Positions 6,875-7,102 of a stretch of 7,102 bases of DNA are shown here, in pieces (position 1 is the stretch's first letter; every line of letters begins with the position of its first letter). A program made the position numbers and the translations under genes. The notes under the pieces are model-generated. The model searched no databases. It was not told the origin of the DNA and saw nothing but the letters and a program-made list of their open reading frames with translations. The DNA lies in contig RFUP01000114.1 of assembly GCA_009922885.1 (NCBI GenBank), positions 1 to 7,102 on the forward strand, in the 5' to 3' direction. Origin of the DNA: Paracoccaceae bacterium. Its GTDB lineage: Bacteria; Pseudomonadota; Alphaproteobacteria; Rhodobacterales; Rhodobacteraceae.

Positions 6875-6985
6875 TTCTCACTCCCTCAATCCCGTGCAGA
6901 ATTCCATTCCTCCCGCCGCCCCGCAATCGGTAGAAATACATTCCCCCTTTCCTTTCCGCCCGCGTCAACGCAGCATAGCCGCACC
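6875..6985. promoter_or_regulatory. Divergent promoter region between the CoA synthetase and PAS-protein genes
   Basis: This 111-bp non-coding region must hold the promoter signals for the minus-strand CoA synthetase and, unless transcription enters from elsewhere, for the plus-strand PAS gene. No clear sigma-70 boxes stand out. A weak minus-strand pair can be drawn (TTGCGG, complement of 6921-6926, with AATTCT 17 nt on), but the match is poor. The region includes a pyrimidine-rich plus-strand tract (about 6941-6957) and a pair of direct repeats listed separately. Confidence 0.55.
6899..6944 (+). repeat. Two 12-bp direct repeats in the divergent promoter, candidate operator
   Basis: GAATTCCATTCC (6899-6910) and GAAATACATTCC (6933-6944) agree at 10 of 12 positions and are offset by 34 bp, just over three helical turns. 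Their place between a catabolic-type gene and a regulator-like gene makes them candidate binding sites. No binding protein is known for them from the sequence. Confidence 0.35.
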
Positions 6986-7102
6986 ATGACCCTTGCCGAT
7001 CTCGCCTTCGAACACGCCCCTGTCGGCCTTTGCCTCCTGGAAAGCCGCATCATTCGCGGCTGCAACCGGAAATTCGCTGCCATTTTCGGCGGTGATCCGT
7101 TG
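6986..7102 (+). CDS. PAS-domain protein, probable transcriptional regulator (5' part only)
   Basis: Only the first 39 codons lie in the window, open to the last base. The start of the product (MTLADLAFEHAPVGLCLLES, then RIIRGCNRKFAAIFGGDPL) is a typical N-terminal PAS fold: the FEHAPVG opening, a short strand, then the N-R-K-F-A-A-I-F-G helix. In Rhodobacteraceae such N-terminal PAS modules are often joined to a LuxR-type helix-turn-helix and sit beside catabolic or transport genes, but a histidine kinase or diguanylate cyclase is also possible because the output domain is off the window. The start is not backed by a good Shine-Dalgarno (GCATAGCCGCACC precedes ATG 6986), so it is less certain than the PAS call. 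It is divergent from the CoA synthetase gene, the usual layout for a local regulator. Confidence 0.72.
   Translation, partial: MTLADLAFEHAPVGLCLLESRIIRGCNRKFAAIFGGDPL

Noticed and set aside
6324..6933. Proline-rich plus-strand and glycine-rich minus-strand open frames within the CoA synthetase 5' region
   Set aside because: They are alternative-frame shadows of a CoA synthetase whose motifs are all in place in one continuous frame.
6886..7083. 65-codon minus-strand open frame across the right-hand intergenic region
   Set aside because: It overlaps the PAS coding start in antisense and the CoA synthetase ribosome site, with no recognisable domain.

Overview
The window looks like part of an alphaproteobacterial chromosome, most likely from a Rhodobacteraceae (Roseobacter/Rhodobacter-type) organism. 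This rests on the GC-rich coding bias, the protein flavour and the gene combination; no rRNA or other marker gene is present to fix the taxon.

Positions 116-5300 hold a five-gene, plus-strand operon for a HAAT/Liv-family (hydrophobic/branched-chain amino acid type) ABC importer, in the order binding protein, permease (LivH type), permease (LivM type), ATPase (LivG type), ATPase (LivF type). The four downstream genes are intact, tightly spaced (3-12 nt gaps) and each has a good Shine-Dalgarno sequence. A long perfect hairpin separates the binding-protein gene from the permease genes. A textbook intrinsic terminator (5314-5366) closes the operon.

The main surprise is the first gene. As given, the binding-protein gene is broken. 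Its Tat-signal N-terminus (frame of 116) and the rest of the protein (frame of 432) are in different frames. The conserved stretch expected between them (about 15-20 residues) is missing at about position 428-434. Either the importer has lost its dedicated binding protein or the sequence carries an assembly or deletion artefact.

Convergent to the operon, on the minus strand (5369-6874), is a complete ANL-superfamily acyl/aryl-CoA synthetase. Divergent from it, at the right edge (6986 onward), starts a PAS-domain protein that is probably a transcriptional regulator. The 111-bp intergenic region between them carries a pair of similar 12-bp direct repeats. The simplest joint reading is an uptake, CoA-activation and sensing module for a small organic acid. 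The substrate cannot be read from the sequence, and branched-chain amino acids should not be assumed. I see no mobile element, CRISPR array, tRNA or rRNA.
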